DNA from: Numida meleagris
Taxonomy: Eukaryota; Chordata; Aves; Galliformes; Numididae
NCBI RefSeq assembly: GCF_002078875.1
Contig: NC_034438.1
Span: 14,550,183 to 14,614,182, forward strand
Direction: 5' to 3'
Length of the DNA stretch: 64,000 nt
Shown here: piece by piece, positions 33,513-47,222 of the stretch
Numbering within the stretch: position 1 is the first letter of the stretch
Layout of the letters: each line of letters opens with the position of its first letter
The notes under the pieces: generated by a model
Seen by the model: only the letters and a program-made list of their open reading frames with translations
Told to the model about the DNA's origin: nothing
Databases searched by the model: none
Program-made: the position numbers and the translations under genes

Positions 33513-36500
33513 TTTAATAACTGTTGAGATTGGTTTTCTGCACTCTCATTGTATCACCTTAGGTAGTATATCACCTTATTTTCTTTCTGAATTAAAACGG
33601 AACACAAGCCACCCTCACCCCAGTATTAAGACCACTATGACAAGCAGAATTTTTAACACTGTAAAAATATAACTATTACTTTCAAAAAATATTTTCCATT
33701 TTTTCAAGAATATGTTTTATGACCTTGTTATTTTTTGTTTTTTATTATCATACAGAAAACTTCTCTTAGAGATAAATGCATTAACCATCAGGCTGTAGAG
33801 CCATCATGATTTCTTTTGCACTCTCTCTTTTTCTCTCTTCCTCTCTCTCTTCCAATGAATTCTGAAATATCCTATTTTTCTGGATGGCATGACTTAAAGA
33901 GGAGAAACATCCTGTCCAGAGCAGCTAGTCGATTAGTAGTAGAGATTCTTTGACAAGGTCAGAGCTGTGGGCTAAGCCTTCCTCTGGCTGATGGAGGTCT
34001 TTTCCTCACCAAATAATTCATCTGTCCAGTAGACTGTCATGTTAAAAGGTAGCAGCCTCTTTTATTAGGATTTTCAAAGAGGGCAGATTTTCTGTGTTCA
34101 TCAAAGGAATGATTTAAGACTACAGCTTTAGGACACAGTCATAGAGTCACAGTCCCACACAGACAGAGGCACTGGATCAAGAATTCAAGCTCCACTGAGA
34201 CGTGGGATTTCAAAATACACCTGCTTCTTGTTGGTCAGTACAGGGCTCCATAGCTTCTCTGCTGAAGTACATAAATCTTCTGAGTTGAGGAAACAAACCA
34301 AAGGTGAAGAAATTAAAATCAGGTTTTATTTTCAGTTTCTCTCTTTAAGTTACAGCAGAAATCCGTGACCTTGGAGTTACAGTGCATGTGCCAGAATCTC
34401 TGTGATGAGCATATTTTATTCATGTTTATTTTGATGAGTACATTCATTGCAAACTTAAGTAAAAAAGGTAAAAACTGGATTATTTAGCCCAGTTCTGTGT
34501 TGTACTTCATGAATTTTTCAGTATTCTTATGCAGTTTAAGAATTTATCTTTCCAGTTCCAATTCACATACCAGATCTGAGGTCAACAACAAAAATTCATA
34601 TTGATTTTAGCAAACCTTTATGATACATTTCATTCTGATAACATTATTTCACTTAAAAAAATGTTTTTGCTAGTTTATGGAACAAAATCATAAATAAATT
34701 ATGCTTTTACCCTATATAGGATACATAACAAGAATCCTTGGCAGAAAACACCTGGAAATAAATTTATCAGACACTTCATATGCAAATATGCTGATAGTTT
34801 AGGAAGTGTTTTTGAAGACGTCTTTTAAAAAGGAGACTGTTATTCTCTGTTCTTCCATGTATGTCTGGAGAAAAGGACATTGCAATCCATCACAGATTGC
34901 CAAGAACAAAAAGCCTACTTTAGCCAGTAAAATAGAAGCATTTTTATCTAGAGAGGGACAGATAAGAAAAACTTTTCTCAGAAATGGTTACTACAGATTG
35001 CGTTCATCTTTGCTGCATGCTGAAGTCTGATCAAAATTAGTCCTGCACTTGCTGTTGGACATAATATTCTCTCTACTTTGATTTCTCTCTGAGCGCTCTC
35101 TGAGCACCGTTCTCCTTCGTGTGGTTGGTAGCCCATCAAATATAAATGGTATGTGGGGGTAAAAGAGGCAAGGTCCCAAGTCAACGCGGCAGACTGAGGA
35201 TGAGGCTGGAACACTTTATTTTCTTCCTTAGTCATATGTATATTTTCAATAGCTAAAAATGAGTATTTTCAGGATAAGAAGTGTGGGCATTGGGAAGATA
35301 AGGACCATCTTTACCATATGTAAACTCATAAATCAACAGTATTCTGTTTTCTCACTTGTTCACTACTTTCTACCATTTTGTGCCAGGCCAGAGAAAATGT
35401 TCCAATTGTAGGGTTTGAACATAAAAAAAAAATAAAAAGAGTATTTTGTATTTGTGGCTTGCTGTGATCTTCCCAGGTTGAAATTATTTCAAATTTTCAG
35501 CTTTCTATGTCCAGTCAACTGAAAAAAAGATGCTCTGGGGCCCTTCAGTCCTAATCTAGTCTGCAAACAGCACATGCAGAGGGGAAGAAATGACTTCCAG
35601 TCCAAAGAACCTCTAATCTGACTCTTCTATTTCCTGCTACTCCTATATATTTAATGAAGAAACAACAACAACAACAAAAAACCCAACATGATAACATGAG
35701 AGACATGTAAACAGTAAAAAAGGAAATGGAAATTCTTAAAATATCAGAAAAGCTATCTCTCAAATGCCTTGCCTAACTCTACAAAATCTGTAGAAAAAAA
35801 ATGAGAAGAAATTCTTGATATTTTTTTTCTTTTGAAAAGTAAATAATGCCAATCTCTTTGTGAATAATAAGTGTGGTGATCCTTAGGGAAAGAAATGAGG
35901 TTCCCATTGCAGTGTTTCTGGCAGAAACAGCACTGTCTAAGACTATAACTAACAATTAGTTTCCCGCTTCCTGTGTGGTGGCTTTGCAGAGCTGCAAAAG
36001 GACTGGTGTTGATCCTTCCACCTTCCTTCTTAAGAGTGCATTAAATGAATTCAGAATGCTTCATAATATTGAGTTCAAGACAATATTGCTTTACTTGACA
36101 TTTTTTTCAGATCTATTCATATGTTGTTTATCAGCAACCTATACTTAATTAAAATCTACTGAATATATGCATGTAAGTACATCTCTTAATAGAGGACGTG
36201 AATTGTGCTACTGTTATAGTTTATTTATTACTAATAGTACTGAGAAGACAGAAGAAGGGGAAAGAGTGTTGGAATTAGTTCTAATACATGCATATTGCTT
36301 TTCTTGGCAAGCTTTGAGGAAATATTTTTACAAAGGTTTGTAATGATTTTGCAGTGGTAATATGCATTAGCTCTTCAAGGGCTTTGATCCTGGATTGCTC
36401 TGCATCAACATAACTATTATTACAGACATCAAACTGTCACAGTGAAGGTCTCTATAAGAAAAGTCAGACCAGGGCTGAATACGTTTTCGATCACTTCTCA

Positions 36501-38037
36501 ACTTTCTTGACACTTTCTTGCAATTTCTATGACCAGCAAAGGTTCAGTAGGTGTTCATTATCATACACGTGATCATAGAAGATTAGTGCATCTTAGCCTA
36601 AAATACACTTTGTCATAGCTTTAAGTTTTCTTTCTCAAGAAGTAAAGAGCAGCTGTTCCAATTGATGTGATCTTTTTCCATTTAGTTATTACAGCTTTTG
36701 ATTTTTTCTTGAAACAAAGAAATTATTTGAATTGCAATCAACAGCAATTTTGAGCTAAGGTTAGAAGACCTTGTAAATATTCCTGCTTTCTGAATAAAAA
36801 GAATGACCATATAGCCATAATGTAGTCCCTCTTGCCACTGAAACAAATTGATTCAATCATATTTTCTTTCTTTTCCTTCTTTTTTTTTTTTTGCACTGTG
36901 TGACCTTGAGTCTGCAAAATAAGATGTCTTCTCTTTCCTCAATTTGGAGAATACACAGAAATCTACAAGTCTCCTATACTTACATATTTATGAGGAAGTC
37001 AGGACTGTCTTCATGCCTCCTAGTTTTCCTAACTTGAAGTCATCTGGACCTAGTCATTTTAAAACTTTAATCCCTATTAATGAGTTTTAGCACACTGCCA
37101 GATCACAGGAGGGCTGGAAAGTATTTCTTCAGTGAACTACTTCAATTTGAGTAGTATTTTCAACAAAAAGGATCTGGAAGCATTTACTCATTTCTTACCT
37201 AACACAAATAATGGCTTCACAAATCAATTTCAGCTCTGCAAATGTCTGTTCAATATTCTTTACAACACATGCAGTGTAATCCTAGTTGTATTGAGTGTGA
37301 AAAGACTTAGTCTTTGTAAGCACCCCAACTAGGAGTCTGAGCACTGCAAGTGTGGAGCGGTGAAATTTATAACTCTGTGTAGCTGGCTATTGATTATTCC
37401 TGTCTTTATGAATTCACACAGGAACAGATGGTAGTTGACATTTTTTGTTTAATCTTACAGACGTGTTGAAATTGCCTTTAGAGATATGGGTGAATATTAA
37501 GAGATGTTATTATCAGAAACTGAAACCATGCAGAAAGAAAAGAAAAAGGACTTATAAACTCAGAGAAACATAGGTTGTGAAGAATCTCGGGCACTGCTCT
37601 GATCAATCCAAGCTCATCAGTGCAGGAACTTGTAAGATTTTGTTCTATCGTGCAACACGAAGTGTTTACCTAATTTGAGATCTATTTAGAGGTCTAGTCC
37701 ACATCAACTAGCTCAGGAAAAAAAAAACATTGTAAAAGAAGAATTTTATTTGGCGTGCATATTCATTGCTATCACTGCACATACAAACACAGAAAGGTAA
37801 TTTTATAAGTATTCTCCACCAGGAAAATTCTCTATAGCTAAAATATAAGTTCTTATACTTCCTTCACTATGCTTCTCTTAGCATCCCATCAGCATGCAAA
37901 TTCATACAAACCACATACTTTCATATACTCTCTGCTTTTTTTGAAATAATTTTTTCTAAACACTGAATTTGTATACACCATTAATTGTAGCTAGCCTGTT
38001 ATAGTAACTGAATGATCTGTACTCTGTTTGGAAGAAT
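33513..38037. other. Unique noncoding DNA, 4.5 kb
   Basis: AT-rich. A pyrimidine-rich CT stretch lies at 33818-33855, a (CAA)n-like stretch at 35661-35680 and a T run at 36879-36892. No gene or repeat family recognised. Confidence 0.6.
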
Positions 38038-39124
38038 ACCTAGCAGCCTTCTATGAAGGCATAACTGCATCAATAGACAAGGGAAGAGCCAATGATGTTA
38101 TCTAAATGGGTTTCATACCCAGAGAGTGGTGGTCAATGGCTCAATGTCAGGATTGAGATCAGCGACAAGTGGTGTCGCTTTTTAATATTTTCATCCGTGA
38201 CATTGATAGTGAGATCGAGTTCACCCTCAGCAAGTTTGTGGATGACACCAACCTGAGTGGTACAGTTGACACATCAGAGGGACAGGATGCCATCCAGAGG
38301 GACCTAGACAGGCTTGAACAGTGGGCCCCAGAGAACATCATGAGATTCAACAAATCCAAGTGAAAAGTCTTGCACCTGGGTAGTGGCAACTCTCACTACC
38401 AGTACAAGCTGGGGGATGTAAGGATGGAGAAACAGCCCTGCCAAAATGGTCTTGAGGGTACTAGTGGATGGCAAGCTGGATGTGAGCCAGCAATGTGTCC
38501 TCGCAGCCCAGAAAGCCAACTGTATCCTGGGCTGCATTAAAAGAAATATGGTCAGCAGGTTGAGGGAAGCTATCCTGTCCCTCTACTCTGCCCTGGTAAG
38601 ACCTCATCTTGAGTACTGCATCCAAATGTGGAGTCCTCAGTGAAGGAGAGACATGGGCCTGCTGGATTGCATCCAGAGGAGGGCCACCAAAATGATCGAA
38701 AAGATGGAACATCTCCCCTATGAGGACAGGCTGAGAGAGCTGGGGCTCTTCAGCCTGGAGAAGAGAAGGCTCCTGGGGGACCTGAGAGTGGCCTTTCAGT
38801 ATCTAAAGGGGGACTATAAGAAAGAAGGGGACAGACTTTTTAGCAGGTTCTGTTGTGATAGGGCAAGGGGAAATGTTTTTAAACTAAAAGAGGAAAGATT
38901 TAAACTGGGTATAAGGAAAAAGTTTTTTACAGTAAGGGTGATGAAGAATGGAAATGTCGTCTAGAGAGGTGATGGATGCTCCATTCTTGGATACATTCAA
39001 GGTCAGGCTGGATGAGGATCCAGCCAACCTGGTCTAGTTATAGGTGTCCCTGTTCAGTGCAGGGGAGTTGGACTCAATGACCTCTAAATGCCCTCTCCAA
39101 CTCGAACAATTCTATGATTCTATA
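38038..39124 (+). mobile_element. CR1 LINE, 1.1 kb, inactive
   Basis: The copy begins at the LAAFYEGITASIDKGRANDV-like block. It then jumps near 38105 across a deletion to [16 protein letters not shown] sequence. Next are [19 protein letters not shown] and [11 protein letters not shown]. The catalytic box reads FVDD at 38235-38246 rather than FADD, keeping both aspartates. Further blocks are [52 protein letters not shown] and [19 protein letters not shown]. The end has ACAATTCTATGATTCTATAA. Frame breaks near 38440 and 38640 inactivate it. Confidence 0.95.
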
Positions 39125-42100
39125 ATACACATGTAAACACATGCACACGAGTATTTGTAACTATATGGCAGATAAGTAAGATTGTTGCAGTTTTTAATCA
39201 ACAGATTCAAATGCCTTTTCATTTTTACTGGCTGTCTAAGGTATAGGCAAGGCATTCATGGGGTTTGAGACAAAGGCTGTTACTATTCAACTGAAGAATT
39301 GAGCTGTACTGTCCTTTGGTGTCAGACTGAGAGCGGCTATTAGGCTATTGTGGTGTCTAATTGTGAAGTTGCAGGAGACTATGGTTAAAGATGATGGAAG
39401 AAGCATAGAGTTTCTGAGATTGAGATCTGAAGAGTTAATTTTTTTCACGAACGTGTGCTAAGAGAGAAATTATTTTAGGTCTCATTCAATATAGTCAAGA
39501 ATTCTGTGATGAGTTTCTGTGTGGCTACTCATGCAAACTTTCTAATTTAACATCTGCAGCACCACTGGCACCCTGGTGCCTCAAAGTCATCCCTATTTAC
39601 TACCTGACTGCACAGTTTTGGAACAATGTGACCTTCATGTCTGCTACATGAGTGTATTGAGAGTTTTAGAAACATCTTTTTCAGCATTGCTCCTGAACAT
39701 AAGCAGTACACTTACATGCACATTTTCAGCATCGTGCATTTCTTGGTGTGCAGATCCATTCATTTGCACATTATTTGTGGTTGCATGAAGTTGTGAGGCA
39801 GATACAAGGAAGGCTGTGTACAGGAATATAGGCTTTTACCACAGATCTCTTGACATGAGAGAGGAAAAAGAGCAGGAAATAACTCACAAGACCATGCATT
39901 ACATAGTTTACTGACCAAGATCTAGATTCACTGGTCTGCTTGACAAGAAAATTGCATCTCAATATCAAGACATCCCGAGATTGTCTTGATGATCTTCCCT
40001 GGGACCAACTTATAGATAAACACAATCATTTTTTTCACTTTCTCTCTCCAGCTTCTCTCTTGAACACAACAGGTTTTAACCAGCCAATCAATTTCAATCT
40101 GATGGGGAATTTTGCCATTTCTCTTGTAGAATGTTCTGAGGAAGTCACTCATCCTTGTCTTTCCTGTACATTTCCTGACTGATCCAGAATGTTATCCAAG
40201 TCTGGCTTAGCAGAACTACAGCCTCTGAATCTGATCCATTATAGCATGAGGAAGCTCTGTGAAGTCACTTTACTATACTCTGGACAGAGCATAGAGTGCC
40301 TTGAACACAATTTCTAACCCCTTAGCTTTGAGGGGAAATCCTCTTTTCCCACTGCAGGGACAGAAGTAAGAGGCCTAGAAGGACTCAGCCCACAAAGAGA
40401 TATTATGAACAATAACTTGAAAAGTGAAAAGGATCACAAAATGCGCAGAGCTGAGTCTTCTGTCTATATCATGTAGATGACAAGGTCATGTCTTCAATCA
40501 AGCAAAAGAAAATTTGTTCACATCACGAGAAAGAAAAAAATACAAACGAAACAATAACAAGTTCAAAGATTTTGAATGAGACACATATCAGTTTCAAAAT
40601 GCACCATGTCTGGTATAAAAACAGGCTTCATCCAGTGATTTGCTGGTGCAAAGCTGTTTTCTTTAATTTGAAAATCCAATCTTGAATTTTGTGGCTTCTG
40701 TATGTTTACAGTTTATGGACAATGGCAGGATTATGACTGCAGTTATCTTAATGTCCAAGAGAGGTGAGGTTACAAAGCAAAACTCTCAGGAATCCTAGAT
40801 TTTTGGAGAAGCTGAAGAAGAAAAATGCTCCATCTTGCTGATGGTATCCTAACTTGTGCTCCAAACAACTTGGATAGATACATTTTTTTTTTTAAATATT
40901 CTGATGCTGTGTATAAGGTCTCTTTATGTGAATTTTCAAGCTGCTCTTTCTTTCTAGTACAAATCGTTGCGTATTTTTATATGTTAGCCAGGTCTTATGG
41001 ATAATGAAACTCATACCTACATGTATTACCTATTAGAAAATAAAACTGAAGAAAAAAAGCAATAAACTATAGCACTTATTGTCTCTAGCTGCATTCTTAA
41101 GGAGCTTGTAGATAAAGAAACTGAACTCTTCCTCAGCATATCTCTGCCTTTTTACTCTTTATTAACAGATGGACTGAAAGAGAGTATTTTGGAGATATGA
41201 TCTTCTATTCTGCCTGCAATGTTATAAATTTAACTCTTTGTCATTCCTGGTTTGGTCAAATCATCAGCTTCATTGCTTACGTAAAATTTCTTTTTTCTCA
41301 TTTAACAATATGTGGTTTGTACATATCTTAAATTGGAAGGAAAACATTTCAAGTGAAAAAGAGTTTTCATTTTTGTCTTACAGGATAAAAGCAATACACA
41401 AATTCCAATTGCTCTCTATTTTGTTTCCCTGCTCTCTTTATTTTCCTTTGGCTAGTTGATGGGCAATTAATTCCTGAAGATTGCAGACTTTTCAGAACTA
41501 AATTTCAAGAAACTTCAAGCAGAACTTTTACTTAAGTATTTAAAGTCTTGTTGAACACATTTACCAGAAGACTATAACCAACAGGAGGCAATTCACTAGG
41601 AGTTAAAATTATTTATATTCATTTTTTCATGTGCATGAAAGGCACATTTTGATTAGTATGTGCTACCTGGGAATACAGCCAACCAGCTAAGGGCATCTTT
41701 TAGATCTGAATATAGTTTGACTTTACTCACCAGGCACTATAGCAAGGAGTTTCTTGATAATAAGAGAGCGAGACCTGAGGCCCATATCTATTTTGACCTT
41801 TAGAGGATTTCCAGGGCTCCTTCTTCCTCTGGGTTCTCCACGGAGACAACTTGTTCATAACTGTAAAGATCATCTATTGTGGTAGGTGCAAAGCTTGTTT
41901 TCAATGCAGAAGTGGAGGTTCTTATGTTAAATAAAGTCTGTTTCTGGGCAAGGAACCTCAGAAAATGTTGGCACGTATTCAGCTTTCTGGAAATACTGTT
42001 TTGGCTCCTGGCACTAGGCTGATTTTAAGCTAAGTAAGATGGACAGAATGGACAGACAAAGCTTCATCTCTTGTAATAATCTGTTTTAAAGTCTGCTGGG

Positions 42101-42648
42101 GTTATCCAGAGATTTTAAGGCTCTGATATGAAATTCAGACTGGTAAAATGTCAATTCTGTGTCTCTTGACAGAAATATTTTTACTTGGATTAGAAAAAGG
42201 GTAAAAAGAAAAGAAGCCACTAGCTGAGACATTCATTTTAATTAAACACAGAAATGCCATCTATCTACCTGTATTTCAGGAAATGCTTACAGACTGCTTT
42301 AAAGGAGGAAGTACAATAAAAGAATCTACCTGAGAGCTTGATACAAAGCTTTCAGAAATTTAGGGTGGGTCACAGGGATCATTTGTGAAGCATATAGTTA
42401 GTCTTCACCGCTACCTTGTTATGAAAGTATCCTTTGAAATAACAAGTTAAATTCAGGTCTTGCTTCATACAGCCTGATTGTCTATCTGAGATGGAGAGTG
42501 AACTGAAAGTCAGTAATGTGTGTTTTCCCTCACTGCCCAAAAGATAATTGTCTAACACCCTTTGCTCTTGGATCTAATCTGCTCTTACCCAGATTCCTGG
42601 CTTCGACAGAGCTGAAGTTTTCCTTTCATGTCTGTACGATGTACCAAC

Positions 42649-42691
42649 ATATACCATATACCATGTATACATATACCATATACCATGTACC
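42649..42691. repeat. Short tandem duplication
   Basis: The unit ATATACCATATACCATGTA occurs twice, at 42649 and 42671, with GTACCAAC on both outer sides (42641-42648 and 42687-42694). Confidence 0.85.
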
Positions 42692-43046
42692 AACAGAATA
42701 AACTGTTAGGATAATATTTTCCCTCATTTTGTTTCTCAGACCAATCAGGCAATTCATTGCATTCTACATATTTCATGTTTCTTGCTATTACAAAAGAAAA
42801 TCCTTCGATATTAATATTGATTCAGTTAATTGCAATCTAAGAAACCAATTTGCATCTCTGCAACTAATTCAGTCCTATGAAAAACAAAACCACAGAACAT
42901 TGGAAAAAATGCTAAGTTCCTGTAGAGTAATGAAAACTGGTCTGAGTCATAACTATGTTGTATTTAAATGCAAAAAGTTACAGGTAGACTGTTAAAAACA
43001 TGATCCTGGACCCACATGAGAATCTGATGGATAGGGGGATGTTTTG

Positions 43047-43093
43047 TGTTTTTTTTTTTTTGTGTGGTTTTTTTGTTTTGTTTTGTTTTAATC
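43047..43093. repeat. T/G-rich low-complexity stretch
   Basis: A T run followed by GTGTGG, then TTTTG repeats. Confidence 0.85.
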
Positions 43094-44403
43094 CTTTGTG
43101 GTTTGTGTTTGTCAGATAATATTTACACTGATTGCTGATGACAGGCTGGCATCAATTAATTACTACACCTCTGCTGAAGCCAATGGACTTTGGCTGAAGC
43201 GCACTGACTCTTTAAGACTCAGAACTTTCTCACTTGCATTGTAACCAAGGATCTTCTATTCCTGTTGTATTCTTTCCCGCATATTCATCATAACACATTC
43301 AGAAGGAGCTTTCCTTTCAAAAGCTGTCTGCACTTTCTGAAAGCTTTCTTCTTTTTCTCTTAAAAGTTGCAGGGGAAAGGAAAAGGGAAAAAAAAAATCA
43401 AAAATTTCCCCAAATTCCATATATTTCCCCTGCACTTCATGAGTGCCCACTAGAGCACTTTCAGTTTACTAATATATGTTGGAAAAGAAAGAATTATGCC
43501 TATTTCTCTATATATTCCACAGAATGATCATATAATGAATTCCATTTATCTTCTAAAAAAGATGACAAAACATGGCTGATTGGCGCTAAAAGGTGGTAAT
43601 TGAATATTCATAATCCTATCACTTTGGAAGACAATGTATTCTTGAGTGTTAACACTCATGTTCCTTGTCTGTGCTCACAGAATGAAGTCAGGCAGAGATG
43701 GATAGTCAGGATGAGGAACAGAAGCAAGCTAAAATAGACTTTGCCTGCTAAATAGTCTGAAAAAAACTGTGTTTTTTCAACTATGTGATGGCTGCAAATT
43801 CGTGCATCTACTCTGGTGTAGTAAAATTGCTTCACTACTGGACTTTAGTACCATACTTTACTGTACTTCACTGGACTTTCACACCATACTTATTAGACAT
43901 ATCATCTAATAAAAAGATTAATAAGATCTCAGTGCTTCATTGTGCACATCTGATAGGATGAATATTTAATTTGTACAGTTTTTCCATTGTGATCAATGAT
44001 GCTCATGGAAAGACATTTTTTCTGGTACCTGTTAAAGACATTAAAGAGTTCGGCATCATTAACCACAAACAAATTATCAGCCATTCAGATTCAGACTGTT
44101 TTCTTATTAGATGAAGTTCCAGAAAGAGCATTTACAATATGAAATGCCTTATGAGATGCTCATAAGGTGTTTTTATGAATAGTTTTAAATGCTTTTGCTT
44201 GAAGCCTTTATCTGCTTCTTGTTTAATTAGGATTGAAATCCTAAAAGTAGATTTGAGTGCCACTAACATGGGCCTCTGGAGTTTGTCTGTCCTTCTGTGT
44301 TTCTACCTCAAATGTTCATGAAATCTTCACATGGGTAGAAGACTGTATTGTCATGTAGTCAAATACTGTAGTTTTTAAGGGCACCACAGACAGCTTTTGC
44401 TAT

Positions 44404-44456
44404 GTAACTCTGCCGTGCATCCCTGCCAGGCATGGCAGGGATCCTTGCAGAGTTAC
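44404..44456. repeat. 53-nt imperfect palindrome / hairpin
   Basis: GTAACTCTGC (44404-44413) pairs with GCAGAGTTAC (44447-44456). ATCCCTGCC (44419-44427) pairs with GGCAGGGAT (44434-44442). The two stems are separated by a 5/4-base internal loop and closed by the 6-base loop AGGCAT. Nineteen base pairs in 53 nt is well above what short random DNA usually shows. No repeat family or RNA gene was recognised around it. Confidence 0.85.
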
Positions 44457-45407
44457 TCACTGTCCAAGGCCAGAAGGCCATATTATTATCATGCCTGCTA
44501 GAACTCACTCACCTGCAGCTTAACAAGCAAAGTTCTGCTTAAATTCCGAAAGAGTAAATGAACGTAATGAAATCAAATTCTAAGCAAGATTGTTCTCTCT
44601 CTGATCTCACCTTCAATCTTACTGCTTTGGTTTCTGAAAAATTTCTAAAGACTAGGAAACTTGCCTGTTTTTATGACTCAGCTACTGATTCAACATAAGG
44701 CGTCCCTCACCACATAACTTCAGTGCTTCAGGATTTGATTTAAATGTAAACAGTCATATGAAAACCATCAGTGAGGTGATTACTCATAGTGATGAAAAAG
44801 ATAATGGCAATTAATATTTTGCTGATAGGAGAAGAGCAGTGCAGTGACGTATATCAGGTGTCTAAGGATATGGCTAGGCATTTACATTTCTTTTCCTGTA
44901 ATCTGTTTAAATTCAGACAACTCGAGCTATGAATGTGACTTTGGAAACTAAATGCCTCTGCCACCTTACCTGTCAGGTTGGATTCCTGTAGAGAATATAG
45001 CTACAACTCACATTGCTATCAGCAAGCACTGGAAGACAGTGCTAGCACAGATAAGAAGTGGCTCTTGTCAAAAGCCCAAAGCAAATATCTCAGCTCCTTG
45101 TAGCAATATAGGTTTAAATCAGAGGACCTTCCTTCTTCTCTGACCTCTTTTACACCTAAGTGTGATGCTTGCATGGGCATTTGTGCAGTTATGGGGTGAA
45201 ATGGACTGGGGAACAGATCCAGGTGCAATGCACCCATGAACATTCATTACTTAGCTTACCCAGTTCTGCTATTAAACAATGAACCATATTCAAAATGTTT
45301 TTCTTGCTTAAGTCATAAATCATGAGGCTGTGATCAGGACATGTTACATCACACTTTAATTCCAGCAGAAGAACAAATGTGCATCCTTTGCCTGTCTAAT
45401 TTTCCAG

Positions 45408-46843
45408 TACTGCCAAGTGGATGAGGCCCTCTATAAACAGATAGGAGCAGCTTCACATTCACAAAACATGGTCCTCATGGGGGATTTCAACCATGCTGAT
45501 ATCTGTTGGAGGGACAACACAGCAGGGCACCAGAAATCAAAGAGGTTCCTGGAATGTGTTGATGATAACTTCCTCTTCCAAGTAGTACAGGAACCCACAA
45601 GAAAAGGTGCTATGCTGGACCTTGTCCTCACCAATGAGGGGGGACTGGTGAGTAACGTGAAACTCAAGGGCAGCCTTGGCTGCAGGGACCATGAAATGGT
45701 GGAGTACAAAATCCTCAGGGTGTCAAAGAGAGTGTGCATGAAGCTTGCTACTCTGGACTTTGGGAGAGCAGACTTCAAACTCTTCAGGGAACTGCTTGGC
45801 AGGGTGACATAGGAGAAAGCCCTGGAAGGAAGAGGGGCACAAGAAAGCTGGTCACTATTCTAGTACCATCTCCTCCAAGCCCAGAAACAGCATCTCAAGA
45901 AAAAGGAAGGCAGGCAAGAATGGCAGGAGGACTCTGTGGATCAGCAAGGAGCTCCTGGACTTAAGCTTAAAAAGAAAGTCTATAGAGAGTGGGAGCAGGA
46001 ACAGGTTACCTGGGAGGACTACAAAGCAGTTGTCCAAATAGCCAGGGATCAGGTTAGGAAAGCAACTATTTGAACAAGGCCAAGTGCAAGGTCCTGCACC
46101 AATCCCAAGCATGGATACAGGGTGGGCAGAGAATGGCTTGAGAGCAGCCCTGAAGAGATAGATTTGGGAGTGTTCGTTGATGAAATACTCAACATGTGCC
46201 AACAATGTGTGCTGTCAGCCCAGAAGGCCAACAGTATCTTGGGTTGCATCAAGAGAAGTGTGACCAGCAGGTTGAGGGAGATGATTCTGCCCCTCTGCTC
46301 TGCTCTTGTGAGACCCCACCTGGAGAACTGCATCCAGCTCTGGAGCCTCCAACACAGGAAAGACATGGAGCTGTTGGAACAGGTCCATAGTAGGGCCATG
46401 ATGATGATCAGAGGGCTGGAGCACCTCCCCTATGAGGACAGGCTGAGAGAGCTGGGGCTCTTCAGCCTAGAGAAGAGAAGGCTCTGAGGAGACATTATAG
46501 CAGCTTTCCAGTACCTGAAGGGGGCTTACAGAAAGGCTGGGGAGGGACTCTTTATAAGGGCAGCTAGTAACAGGATGAGAGGAAATGGTTTTTAACTGGA
46601 AGAGGGTAGATTTGGACTCGATATAAGGAAGAAATTCTTTACTGTGAGGGTGATGAGACACTGGAACATGTTCCCCAGTGAAGTTGTGAATGCCCCCTCC
46701 CAGGAAGCATTCCAGGCCAGGCTGGATGGGACTTTGAGCAACCTGGTCTACAGGGAGGCGTCCCTGCATACAGCAGGGGGGTTGAAACTATATGATCTTA
46801 AGGGTCCCTTCCAACACAAACCAGTCAATGATTCTGTGATTCT
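45408..46843 (+). mobile_element. CR1 LINE with endonuclease domain, RT core deleted
   Basis: The copy starts in the apurinic-type endonuclease domain of ORF2. An open frame (45417-45812) contains MDEALYKQIGAA, MGDFNHADICWRDNTAG (GDFN at 45480-45491), FLECVDDNFLFQVVQEPTRK and GAMLDLVLTNEGGL. The catalytic DH pair is in CRDHEMVEY (45681-45707). Broken frames then carry [12 protein letters not shown] and [18 protein letters not shown]. Near 46065 the sequence jumps to NKAKCKVLH. This deletes the whole fingers and palm with the FADD site. After that [33 protein letters not shown] and [18 protein letters not shown] lead to a CR1 terminus ending at 46843. It is the only copy here with endonuclease sequence. 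Confidence 0.95.
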
Positions 46844-47130
46844 ACTATGTCCTGTTTAACAGTGCCTGAAAGACCAATGAAAGTTCATTCTCGCAAAGCT
46901 AAGTAACAGGGGTAGTGACCTGGCTCAGAGACACAGCTATTCCCTTTACTTTTTCCTCTAGATTTTACTTTTTGATAAATTAATCTTCTGAATGAATAGG
47001 GAGTCCAAACTTTACCCAGTGCTTTCAAGGGGCTTGATTCATTTTCAGTTAAGCTTATTACATGGTGTAGCAAGGCTAAGCCTTGATGACAGCTCAATAT
47101 TAATGGTCTGGACTTCAGTACCTTAAGGAA
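46844..47130. other. Unique spacer
   Basis: Nothing recognised. Confidence 0.5.
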
Positions 47131-47222
47131 AGAATTGCAGATATCATTAAGGTTGGAAAAGGCCTCTAAGATCATCACATCCAACTATCAACACATCACC
47201 ACCAAGCCCACTAAGTGGTTTG
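47131..47222 (-). mobile_element. CR1 LINE 3' UTR fragment
   Basis: The reversed CR1 3' end reads ATCATTAAGGTTGGAAAAGG, CCTCTAAGATCATCACATCC, then ACCACCAAGCCCACTAAGTGG. It is the same 3' UTR type as the CR1 at 26926-27347. Only about 90 bp. Confidence 0.82.

Larger units (their letters stand above)
39125..45407. other. Unique noncoding DNA, 6.3 kb
   Basis: AT-rich. It holds a tandem duplication at 42649-42691, a T/G-rich low-complexity stretch at 43047-43093 and a strong hairpin at 44404-44456. No gene recognised. Confidence 0.6.

Noticed and set aside
34978..35235. A minus-strand open frame near an AATAAA-like site, as an LTR or gene fragment.
   Set aside because: There were no TG/CA termini, no duplication and no match to the LTR families seen here.
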